Assembly (NCBI GenBank): GCA_016840085.1
Contig: JAEOTA010000064.1
Coordinates: forward strand, 1 to 64,000
Length of the DNA: 64,000 bases
Source: Promethearchaeota archaeon
GTDB taxonomy: Archaea; Asgardarchaeota; Lokiarchaeia; Sigyniarchaeales; SOKP01
Direction: 5' to 3'
This document shows, one piece after another, positions 18,665-28,408 of this stretch. The position numbers were made by a program, and so were the translations under genes. How positions within the stretch are numbered: position 1 is the first letter of the stretch; every line of letters starts with the position of its first letter. Under the pieces are notes generated by a model that saw only the letters and a program-made list of their open reading frames with translations, had not been told where the DNA came from and did not search any database.

Positions 18665-19987
18665 ATGACTGAGAATATAATAGAAGTAAAAAACCTGACA
18701 AAGATTTATGAAGATGGTAATGTTCTTGCAGTTGATAATATTAGTTTTTCCATAAAAAAAGGCGAGATACTTGCTTTATTAGGACCTAATGGTGCAGGAA
18801 AAACAACTACGATAAGTATGCTTGCTACATTATTATTCCCTACAAAAGGTGAAGCATATGTAAATAACTTTGATGTTACAAAAGATCCAGATAAAGTAAG
18901 AAAAAGTATCGGAATTGTATTTCAAGAACCCTCTTTAGATGGTGATATGAAAGGATGGGAAAATTTAGAATTACATGCAGTTTTGTATGGAATGTCAAAG
19001 AAGGAAAGACAGCCTAAAATTAAGGAAGTTCTTAAATTGGTGGATCTTGAAGATAAAGCGGATACACTTGTAAACAATTATTCTGGAGGGATGAAAAGGC
19101 GATTGGAAATTGCCCGAGGATTATTACATGAGCCTAGAATCCTATTTTTAGATGAACCAACCTTAGGTTTAGACCCTCAAACTCGTAGAAAGATTTGGGA
19201 AAAGATTAAAGAATTAAATAAGGGTGATTCGAATATTTCCATTTTAATTACTACTCACTATATGGATGAAGCAGACGAACTTGCTAATAGGATTTGCATT
19301 ATGGATCATGGGAAGATAATTGCTATGGATACATCTGAAAATCTTAAAAAACAATTATCTGGAGATGTTATTGATATCCAATTTGAAAATGGTGATGAAA
19401 ACTTTAAAATTCCTCAACTCATAGAACAGATACAAGAAATACCTGGAGTGAAAAATGTTTCATTAGGATCAGGTGTAACTCAAGATATAATGCCAAAAAT
19501 TCAACTCCCAAAGGGGATGCCTAATATTAATCCCGAAATGATAAAAGCACGAATTAGAGAGATATTGTCAGACCCAAAGAAACTAATAATGGCATGGAAG
19601 AAAATGCCAATGGGAGCCCAGATGTTTCTAGATGCTCCCTTAGCAATGAGAAAGAAGATCGCAGATATGTTTGATGACAACCTTTTAGAAGAAGTTCCTG
19701 ATAATATAAAACAAGAGATAATAAAAATAAAGAAAGGAGAATATGAAGAGGAGGAACACGATTCTGAACCATCTATCTCAATTTCCTGCGAGAGTGGAGG
19801 ACAACAACTTCCAAAGATTATTCAAAAAATTAATGATAACAATTTAAGGATAAAAAATGTAAATATGCATCAACCTACCTTAGAAGATGTGTTCCTCCAT
19901 TATGTAGGGAGTACAATACGAGAGGAGTCTTCAAATCATACAAAAGATATCAAACAACTTATACAATTAAGGCAATTAAGGAAGTGA
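18665..19987 (+). CDS. ABC transporter ATP-binding protein (DrrA-like) with a C-terminal insert
   Basis: ATPase of the second ABC-2 system. Walker A is GPNGAGKTT, the signature YSGGMKRR and Walker B ILFLDEPTLGLDP. The C-terminal DrrA-type element HQPTLEDVFLHYVG is present. Between the ATPase core and that element lie about 100 extra residues (about 265-365), rich in Met, Lys and Pro. These include the segment PLAMRKKIADMF...EEVPDNI, and family members normally lack them. The start ATG 18665 is preferred to TTG 18635 because homologs begin right before the IEVKNLTK strand. Confidence 0.9.
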   Translation: MTENIIEVKNLTKIYEDGNVLAVDNISFSIKKGEILALLGPNGAGKTTTISMLATLLFPTKGEAYVNNFDVTKDPDKVRKSIGIVFQEPSLDGDMKGWENLELHAVLYGMSKKERQPKIKEVLKLVDLEDKADTLVNNYSGGMKRRLEIARGLLHEPRILFLDEPTLGLDPQTRRKIWEKIKELNKGDSNISILITTHYMDEADELANRICIMDHGKIIAMDTSENLKKQLSGDVIDIQFENGDENFKIPQLIEQIQEIPGVKNVSLGSGVTQDIMPKIQLPKGMPNINPEMIKARIREILSDPKKLIMAWKKMPMGAQMFLDAPLAMRKKIADMFDDNLLEEVPDNIKQEIIKIKKGEYEEEEHDSEPSISISCESGGQQLPKIIQKINDNNLRIKNVNMHQPTLEDVFLHYVGSTIREESSNHTKDIKQLIQLRQLRK

Positions 19988-19993
19988 TCATTT

Positions 19994-20797
19994 ATGTCTG
20001 ATTTAAGTATGTTAAAAACAAAAATTAATTATAATGCCGTGTGGATACTAGCAAAAAGAGAGTTAGTAGGATTCTGGAGAAGTAAATCAAGAGTTATATC
20101 ATCATTAGCTCAGGGTTTATTATTCTTAATTGTATTTGGTGCCGGATTTTCATCTTTCTCAATAACTATTGAGGGCACGTCTATTAATCCAAGAGCTTTC
20201 ACAGCTTCTGGAGTTGCAGCAATAGTCATATTATTTACAGGAATATTTGGTGGTATGGCAATATTTCGAGATAAAATGTTTGGATTCATGAAAGAATTAT
20301 TAGTTGCTCCTGTAAGTCGTAGAACACTGATGCTAGGAAGAACTTTGGGGATTGCTTTACAAACACTAGTACAAGTAATAATTATGATCGGTTTAAGTAT
20401 AGCTATTGGGTCTTTCGGATATGATCTCGATTTAATTTGGCGAGTATTATTGGTATTGCCTGTAGCTTTATTAGCAAGTATTGGGATAGTGGGTATGGGA
20501 TTAACGATAAGTACTCGTCTAAATGACATGCAGTCCTTCGGATTAATCCAAACTTTTATTGTGATGCCAATGTTCTGGATTTCGGGTGCCCTATTTGCTT
20601 TTAACACCGTGCCACTTTTTATGCAAATAGCGATGATGTGCAATCCATTCACTTATAGTGTAGATTTATTTCGGGCAGTTTTATTAGGTGCATCTTTTTT
20701 CCCTATTTGGTTGGATCTTATCGTAATGACTTGTTTTGGGGCATTATTTATCCTTATTGGTGCTCGATCATTTAATAAAATGGAGATAAGTCAATAA
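19994..20797 (+). CDS. ABC-2 type permease (DrrB-like)
   Basis: A 267-residue permease with six predicted TM helices and the usual ABC-2 elements: an N-terminal amphipathic region (AKRELVGFWRSKSRV), a Phe/Gly-rich first helix, the loop EGTSINPRAF, and the conserved FMKELLVAPVSRRTLMLG segment. It starts 7 bp after the DrrA-like ATPase, so the two form one transporter. Probable role: export of a hydrophobic compound. Confidence 0.9.
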   Translation: MSDLSMLKTKINYNAVWILAKRELVGFWRSKSRVISSLAQGLLFLIVFGAGFSSFSITIEGTSINPRAFTASGVAAIVILFTGIFGGMAIFRDKMFGFMKELLVAPVSRRTLMLGRTLGIALQTLVQVIIMIGLSIAIGSFGYDLDLIWRVLLVLPVALLASIGIVGMGLTISTRLNDMQSFGLIQTFIVMPMFWISGALFAFNTVPLFMQIAMMCNPFTYSVDLFRAVLLGASFFPIWLDLIVMTCFGALFILIGARSFNKMEISQ

Positions 20798-20909
20798 GAA
20801 CAAATTTATTAAAAACTTTCAATTACTTTTTAAAATATCCTTTTTTGAAAAAATAAAAAACAATAATTATAAGAAGAAGTAGAGATAGAGGAAAAGGAGT
20901 CGATTTTTT

Positions 20910-22679
20910 ATGAATTCTGCTCAAATGATATTAAAGTACTGGTTAAAATCGAAGAAATTTTTTATTCTTGAATTCACATTCTTATTGTTATCTACAATTT
21001 TTTATATAATTATCCCTATATTTATAGGAAGGATGGTTGGTGTATTAGATCCCAATCGTTCAGTTATAGCTAATGCTAGTGATCTATTGATTAACTTCTT
21101 TTTTATATTAATATTTACGAGCTTAAGATATATATTTAATAGAGCTGCAAGACTTAGAGGTGCTGAAGTGTCTTCTAGGGCAGTTTATCATCTTCGCACA
21201 GATATTAGTAATGCTATTTACCGTCAATCATTCTCATATTTTGATAAGACAGAAACAGGTCAATTAATATCTCGGGCTACCAGTGATGTAGAAGAAACAC
21301 AACAGATATTTGGAATGGGTTTAACTTTAGGTATACAATCATTTCTTCAGATAGGAGGTGTAATTCTAGGATTTCTTCTCTTTAGTATAGAATTATCTTT
21401 TATCTTAATTATAGCAATAGTACTTTCTTTAATCTTATCTTATTTTATTGCAAAAAAATTAAAACCCATATTTTTAGAAACAAGAGAAAGTTTTGGTGAT
21501 GTAACTAATACTATAAGAGAAAACATTGTGGGGGCTCAAGTAGTTCGTATGTTTAACACGCAGAATAAAGAATATCAAAAATTCCAAAAAAACAATAAAA
21601 GATTTTATAAAGCAAGTGTAGATTCTGTTAAATATAATTCCATTTATATGCCTTCCATTTATATCCTTATCGGGATTTTAACAATTATTACTTTATTTAT
21701 TGGAGGAATGTGGGTTATTGAAGGGAGAATGGAACTTGAAACAATAGTAATTTTACTTTCCTACATTGCATCTCTGGGTTTTCCATTAATGATGTTAGGA
21801 CAAATCATGTTAGTATATATTCAAGCAGATGCCGCACTCACCCGAGTAAGGGAAGTTTTGGAATCTACTCCAGATATAAAAGACTTTCCAAATGCGAATC
21901 CAATAATTTCTCTAAAAGGAGACATTGAATTTGATAATGTGTCTTTTGGATATACCCATGATCATCGGATTTTAAAAGATGTATCATTTAAAATACCCAC
22001 AGGAAAAACCTTGGCGATCTTGGGTACCACTGGTTCTGGAAAATCTACAATAATCAATTTGATACCTCGCTTCTATGAAGCAAGTGATGGAAATATTAAA
22101 ATTGATCAAATAGATATACGTAATTATCTATTAAAGGATTTAAGACAAAATATCGGTATTGTGTCCCAGGAAACTTTCTTATTTAATAAATCAATTGCTG
22201 ATAATATTGCTTATGGGAAAAATGATTCTTCAAGAGATGAAATTATTAAAGCTGCTCAAATTTCTGATTTACATGATTTTATTATTTCTTTACCTAAAGG
22301 ATATGATACTATAGTTGGTGAGAGAGGTACAAGACTATCTGGTGGGCAAAAACAGCGTTTATCAATAGCTCGAGCATTAATAATCAAACCAAAAATCTTA
22401 ATTTTAGACGATTCAACAAGTTCTGTTGATGTTGAAACTGAGTATAAAATTCAAAAAGCACTTACGAAAATAATGAAAGAGACCACAACTATTATTATTA
22501 CCCAAAGAATTTCTACAATCAGAGGAGCAGATTACATTTTGATTCTAGATAGAGGTCGCGTAGTTGGTTTTGGAACTCATGATGAATTGATAAAAGCAAA
22601 TGTTCTATATAAACAAATCTACGAAACTCTATACCAAAAACAAAAATCAAAAATTAAATTAGAAGAAGGAACTAACTAA
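20910..22679 (+). CDS. Heterodimeric ABC exporter, subunit with degenerate ATP site
   Basis: A 589-residue half-transporter with six TM helices and a C-terminal NBD. Walker A is GTTGSGKST, the signature is intact (LSGGQKQ), but Walker B ends LILDD where the catalytic Glu is expected, and the H-loop reads ITQRIST with Gln for His. This is the classic degenerate half of a heterodimeric multidrug-type exporter. The next gene, 4 bp downstream, has the complementary pattern, so the two almost certainly pair. RBS GAAAAGGAG lies upstream of ATG 20910. Confidence 0.94.
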   Translation: MNSAQMILKYWLKSKKFFILEFTFLLLSTIFYIIIPIFIGRMVGVLDPNRSVIANASDLLINFFFILIFTSLRYIFNRAARLRGAEVSSRAVYHLRTDISNAIYRQSFSYFDKTETGQLISRATSDVEETQQIFGMGLTLGIQSFLQIGGVILGFLLFSIELSFILIIAIVLSLILSYFIAKKLKPIFLETRESFGDVTNTIRENIVGAQVVRMFNTQNKEYQKFQKNNKRFYKASVDSVKYNSIYMPSIYILIGILTIITLFIGGMWVIEGRMELETIVILLSYIASLGFPLMMLGQIMLVYIQADAALTRVREVLESTPDIKDFPNANPIISLKGDIEFDNVSFGYTHDHRILKDVSFKIPTGKTLAILGTTGSGKSTIINLIPRFYEASDGNIKIDQIDIRNYLLKDLRQNIGIVSQETFLFNKSIADNIAYGKNDSSRDEIIKAAQISDLHDFIISLPKGYDTIVGERGTRLSGGQKQRLSIARALIIKPKILILDDSTSSVDVETEYKIQKALTKIMKETTTIIITQRISTIRGADYILILDRGRVVGFGTHDELIKANVLYKQIYETLYQKQKSKIKLEEGTN

Positions 22680-22683
22680 AAGG

Positions 22684-25182
22684 GTGATAAAATTAGTGTA
22701 TAACAATCAAGAGGATAAAGACGAAGAGGAGCAAAAAGAAATAATTCAACCTAGCGCAAGTTCCCGACATCGATTTATGTTTGAAGATGAGAAAGCTAAA
22801 TTAGATCATCCAAGAAAAGAATTATGGAAATGGCTATTGTCATATATAATTCCATTTCGATGGAAATTTTCATTATTTTTCATATTTTTGTTAATAGGCA
22901 CGGTTATATTATCTATAACCCCGGTATTATCAGCAAGCATTATAGATAATGGAATCGTTACTAGAAATGGCGATTATATTCTAATGATGAGTACGATTTA
23001 TTTATCTTTAATGATTTTGATGGCAATAACTAATTATATATCCCAATTTGGTATGGGTAAATTATCTCAGAGAATTACTTTTGAGATTAGAAATGATATT
23101 TTCTTTAAATTACAAGAAATGTCTTTAAGTTATTTTGATCAAAGATCATCAGGAGATATTATATCAATAACAACTAACGATGTTACAATCCTTAATCAAT
23201 TAGTTGGTGGTCAATTTGTTCAAATTATAACTAGTTTTGTTTCAATTGTCCTAACAGTTGTATTTATGTATATATTGAATCCATTTTTGGCTCTAATTAG
23301 TATGGTAATTTTTCCATTATTTTTTTTTACAACATATATTTTTAGAAAGATCGCAATTAAATTATTCAAAGAATCAAGAAAGACAATTGGTAAAGTTACT
23401 TCTTCGATACAAGAAAATATTGAAGGAGCAAAAGTTGTTCAAGCATATGGGCAAGAAAAAAGAGCTTCTTCAGAATTTGATAAAGCTAATATAGCAAATT
23501 ATAATGCAATGGTTAAAATTCGAAGATATATGGCAACCATCTTTCCTTTAATTACATTAATTACAACTATCCTTACAGCAGGGATTTTATTAGCTGGGGG
23601 ATTTACAATTCTAGGAAATGTCTCTATTTTTGGAATTCCTGTTTCAGTAGGCGTACTTAGTGCCTATATCAGTATTTTAGGTCAATTCTTCAGACCCTTT
23701 ATGATGTTAATGCAAATTCAACAAGTAATCGAAGCAGCTATGGCTGCAAGTGACCGAATATATTCTATATTAGAAGAAAAAGCAGAAATTCCAGATCCAA
23801 GTTCACCTAAAGTATTCAGTGAAGTGGAAGGTGGTGTTGAATTTGAAACAGTAAGTTTTGGCTACACATTTAAGAAAAATCAAATAGTTGATGAGAAGCC
23901 TTTAGGAAACTCTATGATGAATCAAGTTATCAAGACAATAAACTCCTTTCCTGAACCTTATTCATCTTTTATTCTTGATAATATGAGATTTATACCTAAT
24001 AATATTAGACAAAAACTTTTTTTAAATCTGATGGGAAGTACACCAGATGAAATTCCAGAAAAAATTGATAAAATTTTAGCCGAATTTCAATTTGCAGTTC
24101 CTAATACAGTGATAGCAAGTAAATATCCTGAATATAAGAATTCTTTTAAACTTAAATCTTTAGAAGATAATTTAAAAAAAAAAAAAGATTTTACATTTGA
24201 ACAAATGATATCATCAGAAACAGTTCTTATGATGGTAAAATTCTTAGAAAGAGCATTGCGAGCCGAGAGAGGAATACAATCGAGTAGTGCTAGAATGGGC
24301 GGAGAAGGTGGAAATTTAATTAGTGGTAAAATGGGGCGTATGTCGCCTAGTACTATCAAAAGAATGCTTGCTAGTATTGAAATTTCTCCCGAAATCCAAG
24401 AACAGATACCTAAACTTGTATTTGACGCCATTGAAGAACAAAAAAAAATTATTCAACATGAACAATCAACGGGTTATGTTTTAAAAAATCTTGATCTAAA
24501 AATATCTTCAGGCATAACATTAGCTATTGTAGGAGAAACTGGTGCAGGTAAGACTACCTTGATCAAATTAATTGCACGATTTTATGATATAAATGATGGA
24601 AATATTCTTATTGATGGTATAGATGTTCGAAATGTTCGAAAGGAAGATTTAAGAAATTTGATTGGGATTGTCCCCCAAGATGCTTTTATTTTTACAGGAA
24701 CAATCGAGGAAAATATATTATATGCATTTGAAGAGCCAACTCCAGAATTAAAACAAAGAATGATTGAAATCTCGAAATTTCTGGGTTTACATAATTTCAT
24801 TGAAACCCTATATAAGGATTATAATACAAAATTAAAAGAGAACGGTTCAAACATTTCTATTGGTCAAAGACAACTAATTGCTTTTGCGAGAGCCTTAATA
24901 ACTAATCCTAAAATCCTAATACTGGATGAAGCTACATCCTCAGTTGATCCATATACAGAAACATTAATTCAAGATGCATTAAATAAAGCACGCAAGGGAC
25001 GAACTACAATTATTATAGCCCACCGTCTATCAACAATAAAAAACGCTGATCAAATAATCGTTTTAAGTGCTGATAAAAAAGCAATAATAGAACAAGGAGA
25101 TCACGATACATTACTTTCCTTGAATGGAAAGTATAAGCGTCTACTAGAAATGCAACATCGTGATATTGAAGTAGATAAATAA
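22684..25182 (+). CDS. Heterodimeric ABC exporter, catalytic subunit with 200-residue insert in the NBD
   Basis: An 832-residue half-transporter, about 230 longer than usual. The TM domain is followed by the NBD start (VSFGYTF near residue 391). An insert of about 200 residues interrupts the NBD before VLKNLDLKI (near residue 600) and Walker A GETGAGKTT. Walker B and H-loop are consensus (ILILDEATSSVD, IAHRLST) while the signature is degenerate (ISIGQRQ). This complements the preceding subunit exactly. The insert, between the A-loop and the following strand, is helical and Lys/Met-rich. The start is GTG 22684. Confidence 0.93.
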   Translation: MIKLVYNNQEDKDEEEQKEIIQPSASSRHRFMFEDEKAKLDHPRKELWKWLLSYIIPFRWKFSLFFIFLLIGTVILSITPVLSASIIDNGIVTRNGDYILMMSTIYLSLMILMAITNYISQFGMGKLSQRITFEIRNDIFFKLQEMSLSYFDQRSSGDIISITTNDVTILNQLVGGQFVQIITSFVSIVLTVVFMYILNPFLALISMVIFPLFFFTTYIFRKIAIKLFKESRKTIGKVTSSIQENIEGAKVVQAYGQEKRASSEFDKANIANYNAMVKIRRYMATIFPLITLITTILTAGILLAGGFTILGNVSIFGIPVSVGVLSAYISILGQFFRPFMMLMQIQQVIEAAMAASDRIYSILEEKAEIPDPSSPKVFSEVEGGVEFETVSFGYTFKKNQIVDEKPLGNSMMNQVIKTINSFPEPYSSFILDNMRFIPNNIRQKLFLNLMGSTPDEIPEKIDKILAEFQFAVPNTVIASKYPEYKNSFKLKSLEDNLKKKKDFTFEQMISSETVLMMVKFLERALRAERGIQSSSARMGGEGGNLISGKMGRMSPSTIKRMLASIEISPEIQEQIPKLVFDAIEEQKKIIQHEQSTGYVLKNLDLKISSGITLAIVGETGAGKTTLIKLIARFYDINDGNILIDGIDVRNVRKEDLRNLIGIVPQDAFIFTGTIEENILYAFEEPTPELKQRMIEISKFLGLHNFIETLYKDYNTKLKENGSNISIGQRQLIAFARALITNPKILILDEATSSVDPYTETLIQDALNKARKGRTTIIIAHRLSTIKNADQIIVLSADKKAIIEQGDHDTLLSLNGKYKRLLEMQHRDIEVDK

Positions 25183-25292
25183 GGTAATTTCTACTACTTA
25201 TTTTCAAATCTATATACTAAATTTTTTAAAAAACCCTAAATTAGAATCTACTTTTAATTAATATAATAAATTATTCTCGAGGTGAAGTAGGA

Positions 25293-26015
25293 ATTCCATA
25301 TTTCGATTATTCTGGAAAAAAAATTTTCTATCAAATCAAAGATAATAATTTTCAAAATGCCCTTATTTTTATCCATGGATCTGGTGGAAATTCAAATATT
25401 TGGAGAGAACAATTTAATCTAAATATTGATTATAACATATATGCTCTTGATTTACCCTCTCACAATAATTCTGATGAGTTTTTAGAACACTCTCTTGAAT
25501 TATATGTAGATGTAGTTAGAAGGTTTATAGAAACTTTAGATCTAAAAAATGTTATTTTAGGTGGTCATTCCTTAGGGGGAGCAGTAATACAATCTTACTA
25601 TTTTAAGTATCCAAGCGATATCACCGCATTAATTTTAATTGGAACTGGAGGGAGATTGCGTGTTATGCCCGTAATCTTAGAAACTGTGAAAAATAACTTT
25701 CAAATGTTTATAGATAGTATAGATGATGATCTTAAAAAGGAGTATTTGAAAACAGCCCCGAACGTTATATATGATGATTTTAAAATTTGTGATGGATTTG
25801 ATACACTTGATAAAACTGCCTTAATCAATATCCCTTGTTTAATATTAGTTGGTAAAGAAGATATTATGACTCCTGTAAAATATTCCGAATTTTTTCACAA
25901 AAAGATTAACATTTCTGAACTTGTAATAATTGAGAAGGCAGGGCATTTGGTAATGTTAGAACAGCCAAGAAAAATGAATCAAGCAATAGAAAATTTTATT
26001 AATAATTATTTTTGA
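25293..26015 (+). CDS. Alpha/beta hydrolase with probable ATT start codon
   Basis: The frame is open from 25245 and codes for a complete alpha/beta hydrolase: HGSGGNSNIW (oxyanion loop), nucleophile elbow GGHSLGG, acid in VGKEDIMTP and His in KAGHLVMLEQP. No ATG, GTG or TTG precedes the conserved N-terminus; the first in-frame TTG (25656) would delete the catalytic Ser. The family usually begins M-P-Y-F-x-Y-x-G-K-K-I, and here the codon at that Met is ATT (25293), 8 nt after a strong RBS GAGGTG. I therefore start the gene at ATT; 240 residues. A recent ATG-to-ATT mutation is the alternative. Confidence 0.8.
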   Translation: MPYFDYSGKKIFYQIKDNNFQNALIFIHGSGGNSNIWREQFNLNIDYNIYALDLPSHNNSDEFLEHSLELYVDVVRRFIETLDLKNVILGGHSLGGAVIQSYYFKYPSDITALILIGTGGRLRVMPVILETVKNNFQMFIDSIDDDLKKEYLKTAPNVIYDDFKICDGFDTLDKTALINIPCLILVGKEDIMTPVKYSEFFHKKINISELVIIEKAGHLVMLEQPRKMNQAIENFINNYF

Positions 26016-26502
26016 ATCATAAGGAATAAAAATTTCTTTAACCTTTATTAAACACTTTCCTGATTATAGAATTAAAAGATTTATTTTTGAATTTAATACT
26101 GATCGTATTGTTCTTAGTAATATTGAAATACTTTTTTCTATAATTTGGAAAATGAACTTCATACTACTATGAAGTATTTAACAAGTATTTTATGAATGAG
26201 GTTTACATTATATTTATAAAGAAAAAATTTCATGAAATCTTTTCAAAGTATTTATAAAGACAAAATCGCTTGGGTCGATAAAGCATAAATTATTAAATTT
26301 ATTACCCCTTATAATTTAATAGAATTGAAGCTTCTAAATTTAAACAAATAAAGTTTATAAACACGTTAAATAGATTATTAAAATTAGTACTATTTTAGAG
26401 TAAAATAAATTGGTTATATTCTTATGGGAAATTTGTTAAAACTCTATAAAATTCTAATAATATTTAATTATTGAGTCTAAGATTGGGTTTTGATCAATAA
26501 TA
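26016..26502. other. AT-rich gene-free interval
   Basis: About 490 bp without a coding frame. The only structure noticed is a perfect 8-bp hairpin ACTTCATA-CTAC-TATGAAGT (26156-26175). It must contain the promoter of the following gene. Confidence 0.5.
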
Positions 26503-28242
26503 ATGGATAATGAAAAAGATGTAAATTGTCAAGATAGAAAAAAACATTATAATAAAGGATATCAGCACAAAAACAATTCAGAATTTAAAAATTATTTTAA
26601 TTATAAAGAATTAGAATGTGTTCCTATTTTTGATAATTTGAATAATCAAAACAATCTTTTTCAAGGATCTATTGCTGATATTATTAAAAATATAATAATG
26701 TTGGCGAACGAAAAGAGAATTAGACTTAAAATGTTTACTCAACAATTAGAAATATTTAAAAACTATACAACGAATTCTGAAAGGACTGTCTTTATGACTG
26801 CCACAAAATTACTTCAAGATCTTATATTGGATGGCAAAATACCCGTTTTCATAAATAATTCTTATCAAACTTCATTAGGGAGGAGTTATATTAGTAGAGG
26901 TGAAAAAGGTTTTGATCATTTTTATTCATATGCTGAAGCAATATATGAACATCGTTGTCTATTTGATATGAATACAAAAATAGATATTTATATTGGACAC
27001 ACGGAAAAAACGATAAGAAAAAGGTTTGAATATGAAATTGAGAAAGCTATTAATGAATATAAAGAGCTAGGGGAATTACCATCCAGATTAATTGAACAAG
27101 CTATATTGATAGCTACTGAAAAAGAAGTTAGTGCTGTGGGAGTTAAAATTTATGGAGTAGAGAATGAAAAATATAATGATCTAGATCATTTTCTTAGTGT
27201 GTATTTAAGCTTACAAGAAAGTTTTAAATTTAATATTAGAAAACAGCTGGCAGATTCTCTTTTAAAAAAATATTTTGAAACAAATATCCTTGAAAAACAT
27301 TATTCAAAAATAGATGTGTGTGATCGTGAAAAATGGTACAAACAGAATTATCCAGATTCATATGGAACGGTCAATCCATTTGGGCTTAATATGAATTCTA
27401 ATGTTGAAAGTGTTAAGAAATATATTACCTTACCGATGTATGATATTGCCTTTATGCTCTCTTTAGGATATCGAGTACCTAAAATTTCAAAATTATTAAA
27501 AAAATTATATGGAATAAAGGAGGCTTCTGAAGATAATGTTTATGCCCGAATAGCACAATTCTATTGTAGTGTTGAAAATGTTGAAGATAAATTTTTAAAA
27601 CCTGTTATTCAAGCATTATTAGAAAATTATCCTGAGCTATCAGGAGAAAAAATTGGTGAAATAATTCATAGGAAAGGAGGTAAACAATTCTTTGAAGCAG
27701 AAGGATGTCCATTTAAACGATGGTTTGGAGATATTAAATTAAGGGAATTAAAAAAGGCCATGGCTCTTAATGATTTTAACTGGACTAATATAAGTTATTT
27801 AGTAGAAAAAATTAGGAAAGGAGATTATATAAAAGGATTTCATAAATCTCATTGGATAAAATTATTTATAAAAGGAGCTTCTAATGATGAGTTAGCATCA
27901 AATGCAGGTTATGAAAGTGCCGATTCTTTTAGAAAACATTTCTTTGAATTGGAAGAAACCAAAAAAGCATTTGGTGTTTCTAGCAAAAAAGAAGCCATAA
28001 AAAAATATAGAAAGTTAAAAACCATTATAATATTAAAAAATACCTGTTCACTTTCGTTCTCGACTTTTGAAAATATATATACGAATATATTTGGATTTCA
28101 GAGTCGTCAAGAATACGTAAGTAAGTATAAACAACATTATAATACTGGAGATTATTTATTCGAAAGATCTCTTAAAAACTATTTTGAGGCATTATTTGAT
28201 GGAATGTCCTTGCAAGAGATAATAGTTGTATATGGATTTTAA
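26503..28242 (+). CDS. Uncharacterised protein with a GIY-YIG-like motif
   Basis: A 579-residue basic protein. Around residues 145-185 it reads AIYEHRCLFD, then IDIYIGHTEKTIRKRFEYEI. This matches the GIY...YIG...R pattern of GIY-YIG nucleases in a divergent form. The C-terminal 250 residues hold several helix-turn-helix-like helices (for example GASNDELASNAGYES and a second such block near the end). A DNA-acting protein, possibly of mobile origin, is a reasonable guess. No transposase, integrase or repeats flank it. Start ATG 26503. Confidence 0.5.
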   Translation: MDNEKDVNCQDRKKHYNKGYQHKNNSEFKNYFNYKELECVPIFDNLNNQNNLFQGSIADIIKNIIMLANEKRIRLKMFTQQLEIFKNYTTNSERTVFMTATKLLQDLILDGKIPVFINNSYQTSLGRSYISRGEKGFDHFYSYAEAIYEHRCLFDMNTKIDIYIGHTEKTIRKRFEYEIEKAINEYKELGELPSRLIEQAILIATEKEVSAVGVKIYGVENEKYNDLDHFLSVYLSLQESFKFNIRKQLADSLLKKYFETNILEKHYSKIDVCDREKWYKQNYPDSYGTVNPFGLNMNSNVESVKKYITLPMYDIAFMLSLGYRVPKISKLLKKLYGIKEASEDNVYARIAQFYCSVENVEDKFLKPVIQALLENYPELSGEKIGEIIHRKGGKQFFEAEGCPFKRWFGDIKLRELKKAMALNDFNWTNISYLVEKIRKGDYIKGFHKSHWIKLFIKGASNDELASNAGYESADSFRKHFFELEETKKAFGVSSKKEAIKKYRKLKTIIILKNTCSLSFSTFENIYTNIFGFQSRQEYVSKYKQHYNTGDYLFERSLKNYFEALFDGMSLQEIIVVYGF

Positions 28243-28408
28243 AATATTTATCTGCTACTATTAATTAATAAAGTTAACTTTTTTCTTAATCTAACCTTTT
28301 AATTATTGCAGAGAATAGATATAGAATATGATTTTTAAATTATAATTCTCAATTTCAAAATAATTTGTATGAAAAGAAAAAAAATTAGCCATTTATAAAA
28401 TTTTAAGA

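Noticed and set aside
20110..20652. 180-codon antisense frame over the DrrB-like permease
   Set aside because: The permease frame has clear homology and operon context; the antisense frame is compositional.
26156..26175. Perfect 8-bp hairpin in the 26.0-26.5 kb gap as terminator or RNA gene
   Set aside because: No T-run or further structure; one AT-rich hairpin is expected by chance in such sequence.
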